From NCBI GenBank assembly GCA_963974125.1, contig CAXBCH010000002.1, forward strand, positions 1 to 64,000: 64,000 nt of DNA, given 5' to 3'. This stretch comes from Haliea sp963974125 (GTDB lineage Bacteria; Pseudomonadota; Gammaproteobacteria; Pseudomonadales; Halieaceae). Position numbers and translations under genes: made by a program. Below are positions 46,630-56,501 of this stretch, piece by piece. The stretch's first letter is position 1. Each line of letters opens with the position of its first letter. The notes beneath the pieces were generated by a model, which was not told the DNA's origin, ran no database searches, and saw only the letters and a list, made by a program, of their open reading frames with translations.

Positions 46630-46635
46630 TATAAT
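46630..46635 (+). promoter_or_regulatory. Consensus -10 element of glnS
   Basis: TATAAT occurs at 46630-46635, 30 bases before the glnS ATG, in the 161-base region between the divergent ppiB and glnS genes. The -35 region is weak. Confidence 0.45.
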
Positions 46636-46664
46636 GCCCGGTTTTTGGAGCCGACCCGGACCGC

Positions 46665-48337
<1,673 letters not shown>

Positions 48338-48341
<4 letters not shown>

Positions 48342-49714
48342 GCATTACTGTCTACAACACCCTGAGCGCACGCAAGGAGCCCTTCGTGCCGCTGCAGCCC
48401 GACAGCGTCACCATGTACGTGTGCGGCCCCACGGTCTACAACCTCGCCCATATCGGCAATGCCCGGCCGGTCGTGGTGTTTGATGTGCTGTTCCGGTTGT
48501 TGCAGACCCGGTACGGCAAGGTGACCTACGCCCGCAATATTACCGACGTCGACGACAAGATCATCGCCGCCGCCCGTGACACCGGTCGCAGCATCGATGA
48601 GGTCACCGCGGAATTCACCGTCAAATACCGGGAAGACATGGCCGCACTCAATGCCCTGCCGCCGACCCTTGAGCCCCACGCCACCCACAATATCGACGCC
48701 ATGATCGCGCTCACCGAGACCCTGATTGAAAAGGGTCACGCCTACGAGAGCCAGGGCCACGTGCTGTTCGCGGTGGAGTCCATGCCCGATTACGGGCGCC
48801 TGTCCAAGCGCTCCCTGGATGACATGCTGGCCGGGGCGCGGGTGGAGGTGGCCGACTACAAGCGCCACCCGGGCGATTTCGTGCTGTGGAAACCGGCGGC
48901 GGCGGAGGATCCCGGCTGGGACAGCCCCTGGGGCCGGGGCCGGCCGGGCTGGCACCTGGAGTGCTCGGCCATGATTCGCGCCCACCTCGGGGAGACCATC
49001 GATATCCACGGCGGTGGCCGCGATCTCATCTTCCCCCACCACGAGAACGAGATAGCCCAGAGTCGCTGTGCCCACGGCGGCGACTATGTCCGCTACTGGA
49101 TGCACAACGCCTACCTGGATATCGACGGCGAGAAGATGTCCAAGTCCCTGGGCAATTTCCGCACGGTCCGTGAACTGCTCGGCCACTACCGCGGCGAGGT
49201 ACTGCGCTTTGCGCTGCTGTCGGCACACTACCGCTCGCCGCTGAACTTTTCCGCGGAGCTGCTGGACCAGGCCGAGGCCACCCTGGCCGCGTTCTACAAT
49301 ACCCTGCGCGCACTGCAGGATGTGCCGGCAGCTGGCGAGGTTGCCCTGGCCGAGGAGCCGTTCTACCGCGCCCTGGAGGATGACCTCAACACGCCGCTGG
49401 CGATTGCCGAGCTGCACGCCCTGGTCAAGCAGCTGCACAAGGCGCCCGCCCCTGAGCAGCCCTTGCTCAAGGCGCGGCTGCTGGCGGCGGGGAAACTGCT
49501 GGGGATCCTGCAGCAGGATCCCGAGGAATGGTTGCAGGGCGGAGCGGGGGAGGAGAGCATCGGCCCCGAGGCGATCGCCACGCTGATCAATGAGCGCCAG
49601 CAGGCGAAGGCAGACAAGGACTACGCCCGCGCCGACGCCATTCGTGCCGAGCTGCTGGCGGCCGGCGTGGAACTGGAGGATTCCCGCGAGGGAACGCGCT
49701 GGCGACGGGTTTGA
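48338..49714 (+). CDS. cysS: Cysteinyl-tRNA synthetase
   Basis: CysS charges tRNA-Cys. The 458-residue protein has YVCGPTVYNLAHIGNARP, holding a zinc-ligand Cys and the HIGH motif, then GWHLECSAM with another zinc Cys and HHENEIAQS. The KMSKS motif is GEKMSKSLGNFRT. It is followed by a convergent folD gene with a hairpin between the two. Confidence 0.98.
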
Positions 49715-49737
49715 GCTGGAGCGCCCGTCCTCGGGGT

Positions 49738-49764
49738 TGACGCCAACCCCAGGTTTTGGCGTCA
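49738..49764. terminator. Hairpin between convergent cysS and folD
   Basis: A perfect 9-bp stem, TGACGCCAA (49738-49746) and TTGGCGTCA (49756-49764), with a 9-base loop, lies in the gap between the two stop codons and just reaches the folD stop. No long U-tract follows on either strand, so termination strength is uncertain. Confidence 0.55.
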
Positions 49765-50607
49765 GCCCAGGGATTTCTCCCCGGACATGACGCTCTGCAG
49801 GATCAGGGTGTTGATGGTCATGGGACCGACGCCGCCCGGTACCGGCGTGTAGGCGCCGGCCTTCTCCGCCAGCGGCCCCAGCTCGATGTCGCCGACTCCG
49901 CCGGGATGATAGCCCGCATCCACGACCACCGCGCCGGGCTTGACCCAGTCGGCGCGAATGAACTCCGGCTTGCCCACGGCACCCACCAGAATATCCGCCT
50001 GCGCCACCAGTGCTGGCAGGTCGCGGGTGCGCGAATGACAGATGGTGACCGTGGCATTCTTCTGCAGCAGCATCATCGCCATTGGCTTGCCGAGGATGGG
50101 GCTGCGGCCCACGACCACCGCGTGCTTGCCCTCAATGTCGATACCATAGTGTTCCAGGATGCGCATGATGCCCTGGGGCGTGGCGCAGCCATAGGCGTTC
50201 TCGCCCATGGCCATGCGGCCAAAGCCCAGGCAGGTGACGCCGTCGACATCCTTCTCCAGGGCAATGGCGTCGAAGCAGGCGCGCTCGTCGATCTGTGCCG
50301 GCACCGGGTGCTGCAGCAGGATGCCGTGCACATCCGGGTTGGCGTTGAGCTCGTGGATCTTCGCCAGCAGGGTCTCGGTGCTGGTGGCGGCGGGCATTTC
50401 CACCGCCAGCGATTCCATGCCCACCCGACGGCAGGCATTGCCCTTCATTCTCACATAGGTGGCGGAGGCGGGGTCGTCGCCGACCAGGATCGTGGCGAGA
50501 ATGGGGGTCTTGCCCCCGGATCTGGCCTTGAGCTGCTCCACTCGCGCGAGCAGGTCGGCCTCGGTTTGGGCCGCGAGGGTCTTGCCGTCCAGAACCAGAG
50601 CTGACAT
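49762..50607 (-). CDS. folD: Bifunctional methylenetetrahydrofolate dehydrogenase/cyclohydrolase
   Basis: FolD interconverts 5,10-methylene- and 10-formyl-tetrahydrofolate with NADP. The 281-residue protein has the catalytic Lys in TYVRMKGNACRRVGM, the conserved GILLQHPVPAQID and the NADP-loop VVGRSPILGKPMAMML. GAVVVDAGYHPGG near the C terminus is typical. The start at 50607 is preceded by GGAAAACAGCCC. It faces cysS and is divergent from the tRNA-Pro/His genes. Confidence 0.98.
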   Translation of the reverse strand: MSALVLDGKTLAAQTEADLLARVEQLKARSGGKTPILATILVGDDPASATYVRMKGNACRRVGMESLAVEMPAATSTETLLAKIHELNANPDVHGILLQHPVPAQIDERACFDAIALEKDVDGVTCLGFGRMAMGENAYGCATPQGIMRILEHYGIDIEGKHAVVVGRSPILGKPMAMMLLQKNATVTICHSRTRDLPALVAQADILVGAVGKPEFIRADWVKPGAVVVDAGYHPGGVGDIELGPLAEKAGAYTPVPGGVGPMTINTLILQSVMSGEKSLG

Positions 50608-50719
50608 GGGCTGTTTTCCTGTAGTGAGGGGTTGAGGAGGGCGCGTATTGTCCCACGCGGCATCTGCAAATGGGAGGGGCGCGGCGGCCGAAACTGGGGT
50701 AAAATCACCAATACGCCGT

Positions 50720-50748
50720 TGACGCCCCGGTGGGGGCTGAGTATGATG
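50720..50748 (+). promoter_or_regulatory. Promoter of tRNA-Pro/tRNA-His
   Basis: TTGACG (50720-50725) and TATGAT (50743-50748) are spaced by 17 bases and followed by a GC-rich discriminator, as usual for stringently controlled stable-RNA promoters. It lies 44 bases before tRNA-Pro and probably serves tRNA-His as well. Confidence 0.75.
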
Positions 50749-50791
50749 CGGCTCCTGAAAACGGGCGGCTCAACATGGCCCGCAGGATCAT

Positions 50792-50868
50792 CGGGGTATA
50801 GCGCAGTCTGGTAGCGCGCCTGCTTTGGGAGCAGGATGTCGGGAGTTCGAATCTCTCTACCCCGACCA
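50792..50868 (+). tRNA. tRNA-Pro (anticodon UGG)
   Basis: This is a complete 77-base cloverleaf with encoded CCA. The acceptor CGGGGTA pairs with TACCCCG. The anticodon stem CCTGC/GCAGG encloses loop TTTGGGA with anticodon TGG. The T-loop TTCGAAT is standard. Confidence 0.97.
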
Positions 50869-50919
50869 ACTTTTGGCCACAGCTGTCAGGTTGGTACCAC
50901 AGTTTTCAGACCACGCAGT

Positions 50920-50996
50920 GGTGGCCGTAGCTCACCTGGTAGAGCACCGGATTGTGACTCCGGAGGTAGCGGGTTCAAGACCCGTCGGCCACCCCA
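50920..50996 (+). tRNA. tRNA-His (anticodon GUG)
   Basis: This 77-base tRNA has the extra G at position -1 (50920) opposite discriminator C, the histidine identity element. The acceptor is GTGGCCG/CGGCCAC. The anticodon stem CCGGA/TCCGG encloses TTGTGAC (anticodon GTG), and CCA is encoded. It lies 51 bases after tRNA-Pro and is likely co-transcribed. Confidence 0.97.
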
Positions 50997-51024
50997 CCCT
51001 TCCCTGATTCGATAGCAATGACGG

Positions 51025-52056
51025 GTGGCCCCCACCGTGAAACTGTCGGTTGTCATCAACAATTACAACTACGGCCGGTTCCTCGCTGACGCCATCGACT
51101 CGGCCCTTGCCCAACTTGACCCCGACGATGAACTGGTGCTTGTAGACGACGGCTCGACAGATGACTCTGTGTCCATTCTCGACCGTTACCGCCACGATAC
51201 CCGACTGTGCATTATCCAGCAGCGCAATCAGGGTCAGCTCGCTGCGGTGCTCAATGGCATGGCGGCGGCGACCGGGGACCTGTTGGCACTGCTGGACAGC
51301 GACGACTATTTCCTGCCCGGCTATCTCGACCGCCTGCGCCTGCTGGGGCGTGAACACCCCGACGTCGGCATGTTTTTTTCCGCGGCCGAGCCGGGTGGCG
51401 CCCCGGTCGAACAGGTGCAGGCGATGCAGCAGCTGCTGGCGCGTATTGCAATTCCGGAAGGACCTACCGGGTCCAGCCGCTGGTCGACCCTCATAGGCGG
51501 CGAATATCTGGGCACTCCGACCTCGGGTCTCGTGTTTCGGCGCCAACTCGCGGAGCGCATTCTTGCGGCGCGTCACCACTTGTCCGACCAGTGTCCGACC
51601 AATCCACGGGCGCTGCGCCTGCTGCGCGTCGACCTTTACAGCCACGTGGCTGCGCGACTGTCCGCGGATGAGCTCCTCGTGCGCGCGGCGTCGGTGGCGG
51701 GTGCGCAAAAATACAGCTGCACGACTCCCGGATTCCATTATCGGGTCCATGGCAATAACGCCTTCGCCATGATGAATCGACTGGGGCGCCGTTATATTGA
51801 TCTTAACCGGCGCCTGAAGGTGACGCAGATGCTGGCGCAGGCGTTCGACCTGCAACGGCGCCCACGACTGGAGGAATTGCGGGAAGAGATTCGCCGGCGC
51901 AGCGGCGCACGGACACTGGGTCGGCGCATGCTGCTGCGCCTAAGCTACAGCATTGCGCTACTGCGCGCCGAAGGCCCCCTCATGGACCGTTTGAGCACCC
52001 TTGCGACTCTGCCCGGCCAGTGGCTGCCGCCATCCCCACTCCGTTGGCGCCTGTAG
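51025..52056 (+). CDS. Family 2 glycosyltransferase
   Basis: This 343-residue GT-A fold glycosyltransferase uses a nucleotide-sugar donor. It starts LSVVINNYNYGRFLADAIDS, has the nucleotide-binding LVDDGSTDDSVSI and the metal-binding DxD-like LLDSDDYFLPGYLDRL. The C-terminal third is basic and helical. GTG 51025 or GTG 51037 may be the start; neither has a clear ribosome binding site. It lies between two tRNA loci, left of the integrated element. Sugar-nucleotide and flippase genes lie to its right, so it probably belongs to a polysaccharide locus. Confidence 0.88.
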   Translation: MAPTVKLSVVINNYNYGRFLADAIDSALAQLDPDDELVLVDDGSTDDSVSILDRYRHDTRLCIIQQRNQGQLAAVLNGMAAATGDLLALLDSDDYFLPGYLDRLRLLGREHPDVGMFFSAAEPGGAPVEQVQAMQQLLARIAIPEGPTGSSRWSTLIGGEYLGTPTSGLVFRRQLAERILAARHHLSDQCPTNPRALRLLRVDLYSHVAARLSADELLVRAASVAGAQKYSCTTPGFHYRVHGNNAFAMMNRLGRRYIDLNRRLKVTQMLAQAFDLQRRPRLEELREEIRRRSGARTLGRRMLLRLSYSIALLRAEGPLMDRLSTLATLPGQWLPPSPLRWRL

Positions 52057-52101
52057 CGCGGTGGACATGGCGCGATGCTGTAGCTCTAACGGCACCGGTG
52101 C

Positions 52102-52107
52102 TATACT
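52102..52107 (+). promoter_or_regulatory. Original promoter of the interrupted tRNA-Arg gene
   Basis: TATACT is preceded by TGC, making an extended -10, and followed by a GC-rich discriminator. It lies 15 bases before the first base of the truncated tRNA-Arg copy. It now drives only a 5' tRNA fragment and whatever lies beyond it in the element. Confidence 0.6.
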
Positions 52108-52120
52108 CGCGGCCGTTCCC

Positions 52121-52160
52121 CGGGGGTATAGCTCAGCTGGATAGAGCAACGGCCTTCTAA
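52121..52160 (+). repeat. Left attachment site (attL core)
   Basis: These 40 bases are identical to 61480-61519. They cover the 5' end of tRNA-Arg up to the last base of the anticodon loop (CTTCTAA). Identity stops at 52161. Confidence 0.92.
52122..52160 (+). pseudogene. tRNA-Arg 5' fragment
   Basis: This is the first 39 bases of a tRNA-Arg(UCU) gene: acceptor 5' strand GGGGGTA, D-arm and anticodon arm through the loop. The 3' half is replaced by element DNA, so no tRNA can be made from this copy. The original 5' leader and promoter remain on this side. Confidence 0.92.
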
Positions 52161-52313
52161 TCCAATCGACCCCATTTCCCCTCATCCCGCGCCAATTCTG
52201 GCTTTCCTCCCCATATCGAACCTAACTCACTGATTTAACTTGGGAATCCTCATTCTAAGCAAGTACAACGGCCTATAAAGCAGTCTAGACTTTCTACCCC
52301 TAGCTAAGTTAAA

Positions 52314-52336
52314 GTGCTAACAGGAAGTACCAACAC
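52314..52336. promoter_or_regulatory. Candidate integrase arm-type binding sites, left
   Basis: GTGCTAACAG (52314-52323) and GTACCAACAC (52327-52336) fit the consensus GTRCYARCAS, which recurs three times just inside the right end of the element. They lie immediately before the integrase start, where arm-type sites are expected. Confidence 0.5.
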
Positions 52337-52347
52337 GGACTGCGGCC

Positions 52348-53628
52348 ATGACCAAACTGCCAACCAGACTTGAGTTCACCGACCGATTCGTCAGGGGGGT
52401 TAAGGTTGATGCCCGCACCCTGTTCTCAGACGAGAGCTGGCGACCTGACCTGAAGCGCAAGCGGCGCGGCCTTCTGCTGATGGTGGAGCCTTCCGGGACA
52501 AAGACCTGGTACATACGGAAACGCGAGGATGGGAAGCGCGTCATGCGCTCCATAGGCGAGTTCCCCGAGCTTGGGGTCGCTGGTGCCCGTGAACGCTTCG
52601 ATGATGTGGAGGATCACCCCGGCGGCCTGAGTGAAGCCGTCCAGTCTGTTCTCGGGCTGGATCAGCCGAAGGTCGATCAGCTGACTGTTCGCCGGTTGGT
52701 CAACAGGTACATTGAGCAGGAAGCCGAGCCATTCAACCGGGACTGGAAGAACCAGGAGCGCACCCTCAACACCGAGCTGGTGGCGCGTCATGGTGACATT
52801 TCAGCCGACCAGCTGACCGCCGAGCATGTTCTCGGTATCGTGCAGGCCGCTCTGGACCGTGGATCGCCCCGTGTGGCCCAGGAGGCACTTAAGCAGATCA
52901 AGAGCCTGTATAACTGGGCAATGGGCAGGAAGCGCGTTAGGCGGCGCGAGGTGGCCAAGGCCGACGCCAAGACCGCAACGCACAGAACCGCGATCCTCGA
53001 CATTGCCCGCAACCCCGCCGAGGGTATCGTTGCCCCGACCTACAAGGCCCGCAGCTACCACATGGAAGGCAAGACCCTGGAAGGGTTCCAGTCGGTACTG
53101 CGCGAGTCCACGTTGAGGGAGGACATAAAGCAGATCCTCCTGTTGCAGATGATGACCTTCTGCCGCGTCGGAGAGGTGGCCGGGGCCAGCTGGTCAGAGT
53201 TCGACCTTCGCAACAAGGTCTGGACTATCCCGGCTGAGCGGTACAAGACTGGCAGGGAACATATCGTCATGCTCCCCAAGCAGGCCGTCAAACTGCTAAA
53301 GACCCTCCCGCGCCATGAATCAGGTTATCTATTCCCGCAGCCCCGCGCCCCGCGTCCGATTGCGTCCGATGTTGTCGGCAAGGAGATCAATAAGCGCCGC
53401 AAGGACTTGAAGGTACACAAGGACTTTTCCAGCCATGCACTGAGGCACAGCGGGCTAACGTGGCTCGCGGCCAACCATTGCCCCCATGAGGTCAGGGAGC
53501 GGCTTCTAGGGCACGTTGTGGACAGTTCCGGCGATATGTCACAGCGGTATCAGCACCATGAGTTTATGACCGAGCGCCGGGAATGGACGCAGCAATGGGC
53601 TGACCACATAGAGGGCAAGCAGTCATGA
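52348..53628 (+). CDS. int: Tyrosine recombinase (integrase)
   Basis: This 426-residue phage-type integrase has an N-terminal arm-binding DUF4102-like region (KRRGLLLMVEPSGTKTWYIRKR), a core-binding domain, and a C-terminal catalytic domain. The domain has Arg in TFCRVGEVAGASW, Lys in ERYKTGREHIV, HALRHSGLTWLA (His-x-x-Arg), LLGHVVDSSGDMSQRYQHHE with the second His, and the Tyr nucleophile in SQRYQHHEF. It acts on the tRNA-Arg 40-bp repeats. It lies 187 bases inside the left end and overlaps the next gene by four bases. Confidence 0.95.
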   Translation: MTKLPTRLEFTDRFVRGVKVDARTLFSDESWRPDLKRKRRGLLLMVEPSGTKTWYIRKREDGKRVMRSIGEFPELGVAGARERFDDVEDHPGGLSEAVQSVLGLDQPKVDQLTVRRLVNRYIEQEAEPFNRDWKNQERTLNTELVARHGDISADQLTAEHVLGIVQAALDRGSPRVAQEALKQIKSLYNWAMGRKRVRRREVAKADAKTATHRTAILDIARNPAEGIVAPTYKARSYHMEGKTLEGFQSVLRESTLREDIKQILLLQMMTFCRVGEVAGASWSEFDLRNKVWTIPAERYKTGREHIVMLPKQAVKLLKTLPRHESGYLFPQPRAPRPIASDVVGKEINKRRKDLKVHKDFSSHALRHSGLTWLAANHCPHEVRERLLGHVVDSSGDMSQRYQHHEFMTERREWTQQWADHIEGKQS

Positions 53629-54122
53629 CCGCACCCAAGGGAACCACCTTTCGCCAAGTCTGGCTTGAGCATAGATACCCTGAGCAGTTCTCCCAACAGG
53701 CCCGTGGCCGCGCTAGAAAGGCCGTGCAGCTGGCGCTAGAGGGTAGGGCAGTTGATACCCTGGACAAGACCGGCAGGGAGCAGTGGGCGGCTGAGATTGA
53801 AGCCTATTACGATACCAGTGTTCTGGATGATCTGGGTCTGAGTGCTGGCCAACTTTTGGAGATGCAGGGGAGGGAGGGAGAGCGCCGCCGAGGTGGTGAG
53901 GTTCGCGCCAAGCAACGCGAAGCCGATAAAATGGCCGCCGCCGCTAAAGCGTTTGCCTCCGCTGAGCGTGAGGGCATGGACTACCGGCAGGCCCTGGATC
54001 ACGCGCAGAATTTTTGTGATACGTCCCTCGCCGCCGACACACAAATCAAGCGGACCGTCCTGTCACGCTGGCTGGATCAGATCACCGGCCCGCCCTGGTC
54101 ATCCATCCCCCCGAAAAAGTGA
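53625..54122 (+). CDS. Unknown protein coupled to the integrase
   Basis: This 165-residue soluble protein overlaps the integrase stop (ATGA). It is rich in Ala, Arg, Glu and Lys with long helices (EGERRRGGEVRAKQREADKM) and no recognisable motif. Tight coupling suggests an accessory role in integration or excision, but that is a guess from position only. A palindrome and T-run follow the stop. Confidence 0.65.
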   Translation: MTAPKGTTFRQVWLEHRYPEQFSQQARGRARKAVQLALEGRAVDTLDKTGREQWAAEIEAYYDTSVLDDLGLSAGQLLEMQGREGERRRGGEVRAKQREADKMAAAAKAFASAEREGMDYRQALDHAQNFCDTSLAADTQIKRTVLSRWLDQITGPPWSSIPPKK

Positions 54123-54145
54123 CCTAGCTAGCTAGGGTAGTTTTT
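54123..54145 (+). terminator. Palindrome with T-run after the integrase operon
   Basis: CCTAGCTAGCTAGG (54123-54136) is a perfect 14-base palindrome, followed within a few bases by TTTTT (54141-54145). As a terminator the stem would be short (CCTAG/CTAGG). It could instead be an operator. Confidence 0.4.
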
Positions 54146-54166
54146 CTTCTGAGTTTCTAAGCGACT

Positions 54167-54178
54167 CTACTTAAGTAG
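54167..54178. promoter_or_regulatory. 12-bp perfect palindrome, candidate operator
   Basis: CTACTTAAGTAG lies 37 bases upstream of the AlpA-like gene, in the only non-coding gap inside the plus-strand gene array. It is a reasonable site for a dimeric regulator of the early operon. Confidence 0.4.
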
Positions 54179-54214
54179 CCAGCAACACATTGGCACTTAC
54201 ACGGAGCGATAGAA

Positions 54215-54412
54215 ATGGAAACCAAACCTCACCCCTGGTCGATCCCCGGACGCGCTGCACAAGCGGGCGTGTGCGTGGCTACGATTTACAACGAGATGAA
54301 GCGCGGCAGGCTCAAGGGTCGCAAGGTAGGCGCCCGGACAATCATCCCCGACGACGACTGGAACGAGTACCTGGAGCGTTCCAACCGGCAGACAGTGCAG
54401 GGGGCCGCATGA
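54215..54412 (+). CDS. AlpA/excisionase-type HTH protein
   Basis: This 65-residue protein has a MerR-like helix-turn-helix: IPGRAAQAGVCVATIYNEMK, then RGRLKGRKVGARTIIPDDDW, the wing that contacts DNA. Small proteins of this type act as excisionases and as activators of satellite and prophage genes. It is the first gene of a tightly packed array running to the capsid gene and overlaps the next by four bases. Confidence 0.8.
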   Translation: METKPHPWSIPGRAAQAGVCVATIYNEMKRGRLKGRKVGARTIIPDDDWNEYLERSNRQTVQGAA

Positions 54413-54627
54413 GAAACGCATCCTGCAAAATCCCATCCGTCCGCGATGGTACCCCCGTACTGATTACCGTTGAGCGCGGCGCGGTTGCCACCGTGGTCGA
54501 ACGAGACCATGAGACCGTCCTGCACTGTGTCCACGGCAGCGGCTGGGCCGTTGCACATGGAGTAACTGATCTGGTTGATGTGGTCGATGCCGCAACAGGC
54601 GCATGGCGTTTGCTGGGAGGGCGATGA
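54409..54627 (+). CDS. Small hypothetical protein
   Basis: This 72-residue protein starts within the stop of the AlpA-like gene (ATGA) and overlaps the next start in the same way. It seems to be mostly beta-strands (GTPVLITVERGAVATVVERD) with no known motif. Its reality rests on coupling at both ends. Confidence 0.65.
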   Translation: MRNASCKIPSVRDGTPVLITVERGAVATVVERDHETVLHCVHGSGWAVAHGVTDLVDVVDAATGAWRLLGGR

Positions 54628-54881
54628 TGCTTACAAATGAAAACGCCCCCGACAGTGTGGAGCTGTCAGAGGGCGCAAAGGTAGCCGGGCTGGCTGAATC
54701 ACATTCTACACTTTGCCGCTGCGGATTCACACTAGAAGAGCTTGCTGCTCTTCAGCACTGGTGTCTGAAGTATTCGGCACTCGTGAAATCAGGCCGCACC
54801 CCGACGCCAGAGCAAGACGCTCGTTTTCTTCGTTATTCAGCCGTCTGTTACCGCACGGGAGTGGCCTATGTTAAATCGTGA
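54624..54881 (+). CDS. Small hypothetical protein
   Basis: This 85-residue protein begins MMLTNENAPDSVEL. It has a Cys pair (TLCRCGFT) and a helical region with several aromatic residues (EELAALQHWCLKYSALVKSG). It overlaps the next gene, the DUF3631 protein, by 14 bases. Function unknown; a role in replication control is possible from position. Confidence 0.6.
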   Translation: MMLTNENAPDSVELSEGAKVAGLAESHSTLCRCGFTLEELAALQHWCLKYSALVKSGRTPTPEQDARFLRYSAVCYRTGVAYVKS

Positions 54882-56160
54882 TGACCTTGATCGTCGCGCC
54901 GAAGTAGTGGCGCAAGACTTCTATTCAAGTGCCATTGTGCCGACAGAAGGTGCGCAACTCTTGATCGAGGTGGAGTTGTTCCTCGCGCGGTTCGTTGCCT
55001 ACCCCAGTGAGCATTGCCGGGTAGCACATACCCTATGGATCGCGCACACACACTTGATGGAAGCGTGGGACTCGACGCCGAGAATCGGTTTCCTTTCTCC
55101 CGAGCCGGGTAGTGGTAAGACTCGCGCATTGGAGATAACCGAGACCCTGGTCCCAAATCCCGTTGAGGCTGTAAATGTTACGCCAGCCTATTTATTTCGG
55201 AAGGTTGGCGACGAGAATGGACCGCCGACAATTCTTTACGGCGAGATCGACACCGTCTTTGGCCCCAAAGCCAAAGACAATGAAGAATTGCGCGGGCTGC
55301 TGAATGCTGGCCACCGTCGCGGAGCCGTCGCGGGTAGATGTACCGTCAGGGGCAAGGAGATTGTCACCGAGGAAATACCCGCATATTGCGCTGTCGCATT
55401 GGCTGGGCTGGGTGGTCTGCCTGACACCATATTGACCAGATCAGTGGTAATCAGGATGCGCCGCCGCGCCCCTGGTGAAAAGGTCGATGCTTACCGCCGT
55501 CGGATTCACAGCGCCGAAGGGCACAGCCTACGGGATCGCCTGGAAAGCTGGGCATTGCAGGTTGTGGATGCTCTCACCGACGCATGGCCGGATATGCCGG
55601 ATGGTATCGAGGACCGCGACGCCGACGTATGGGAGCCGCTGCTGGCGATTGCCGATGTTGTTGGCGGTGATTGGCCAGACCGCGCTCGTGTGTCCGCTGT
55701 AACCCTTGTAACCGAATCCAAGGAGACCACCCCTAGCTTGGGCGTGAGGTTGTTGTCTGATCTGAGAGAGATATTCAAAGGTGAAGCCATGTTCACCCGT
55801 GAAATACTGGATGCTCTCAATGATATGGATGATGCCCCGTGGGGAAGCCTGAGAGGGCAACCACTGGATGCGAGGGGGTTATCTAACAGACTCAAGCAAT
55901 ACCGGATCAATCGACGGACTGTTCGTATTGGGCATGATGTTGGTAAAGGTTATGCCCGCGTCGATCTGGTAGACGCTTGGGATAGATACCTCCCTCCCTT
56001 ACCTCAAAACTCGGTTACGTCGGTTACAACGGTTACGGATGGGGCCGCAAGTGGTGGTGTAACCCATGTAACCCATGTAACCGATTCTGTGGCGACAGAG
56101 AGGCAGACTTGCCCGGCATGTGATGGTGAAGGCTGCGGCCACTGTGGGGTGGAGTCATGA
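54868..56160 (+). CDS. DUF3631-type P-loop replication protein
   Basis: This 430-residue protein has Walker A LSPEPGSGKTRALE (residues about 76-89), an acidic ILYGEIDTVFG segment (122-132) and the DUF3631 C-terminal region. Such proteins occur in phages and integrative elements as helicase- or primase-associated ATPases. The C terminus carries a zinc knuckle (CPACDGEGCGHCG) after a Val-Thr-rich linker (SVTSVTTVTD, GVTHVTHVTD). The DNA of that linker forms repeat arrays that may be an origin. It is probably the element's replication initiator or helicase. Confidence 0.85.
   Translation: MLNRDDLDRRAEVVAQDFYSSAIVPTEGAQLLIEVELFLARFVAYPSEHCRVAHTLWIAHTHLMEAWDSTPRIGFLSPEPGSGKTRALEITETLVPNPVEAVNVTPAYLFRKVGDENGPPTILYGEIDTVFGPKAKDNEELRGLLNAGHRRGAVAGRCTVRGKEIVTEEIPAYCAVALAGLGGLPDTILTRSVVIRMRRRAPGEKVDAYRRRIHSAEGHSLRDRLESWALQVVDALTDAWPDMPDGIEDRDADVWEPLLAIADVVGGDWPDRARVSAVTLVTESKETTPSLGVRLLSDLREIFKGEAMFTREILDALNDMDDAPWGSLRGQPLDARGLSNRLKQYRINRRTVRIGHDVGKGYARVDLVDAWDRYLPPLPQNSVTSVTTVTDGAASGGVTHVTHVTDSVATERQTCPACDGEGCGHCGVES
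55699..55713. repeat. GTAACC repeats, 9-bp period (inner pair)
   Basis: GTAACC occurs at 55699-55704 and 55708-55713, with the same 9-base period and orientation as the array at 56059. They lie inside the DUF3631 gene and encode VTLVT. Confidence 0.55.
56013..56082. repeat. Inverted iteron-like GGTTAC/GTAACC array
   Basis: GGTTAC occurs at 56013, 56022 and 56031, exactly 9 bases apart. Its inverse GTAACC occurs at 56059, 56068 and 56077, also 9 bases apart. The 22-base centre between the arms is GC-rich. The extended unit is near ATCGGTTACAT. The whole array is within the 3' part of the replication gene, as the iterons of lambda-type origins are within their initiator gene. Confidence 0.7.
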
Positions 56161-56501
56161 CCGGGGAAAGTGGGACAACTTGTCCCACTATTGCAGATCG
56201 TGGTCCAGGCCGACCAGAAGGCTTTGCTGCCGTGACCGCGAGGCAGACCGGCCTAAGCAAGAGGTCGATCAACCGGGCTATCTGGAGAGTCGAGAAAACC
56301 ACCCAGGAGGCCCGCGATCTGATCCGGGGCACCAGGCTGGACACCGGCGCAATGCTGGATCGTCTTGCACGGATGGAGCCTGAAGATCAGGTTCCGTATA
56401 TCACTGATCAGTTCGCTGACCCCGACCCCCGCCGTGGCAATACGCCGCGCTCATCTACCTGTCCGCACTGTGGCGGTGACCTTTCGCGGGAGTCCATGTG
56501 A
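56157..56501 (+). CDS. ParB-like HTH protein without nuclease domain
   Basis: This 114-residue protein has a ParB/KorB-type helix-turn-helix (GFAAVTARQTGLSKRSINRA, residues about 22-42) and the following helical extension RDLIRGTRLDTGAMLDRLAR. It ends in a Cys pair (STCPHCGGDL) that may bind zinc. The ParB CTPase/nuclease domain that normally precedes this HTH is absent. It overlaps the DUF3631 gene by four bases. It could bind the repeat array next to it, but that is an inference. Confidence 0.75.
   Translation: MTGESGTTCPTIADRGPGRPEGFAAVTARQTGLSKRSINRAIWRVEKTTQEARDLIRGTRLDTGAMLDRLARMEPEDQVPYITDQFADPDPRRGNTPRSSTCPHCGGDLSRESM

Noticed and set aside
56157..56501. Plasmid partition (ParAB) system
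   Set aside because: No ParA ATPase is present and the ParB N-terminal domain is missing; only the HTH module is there.
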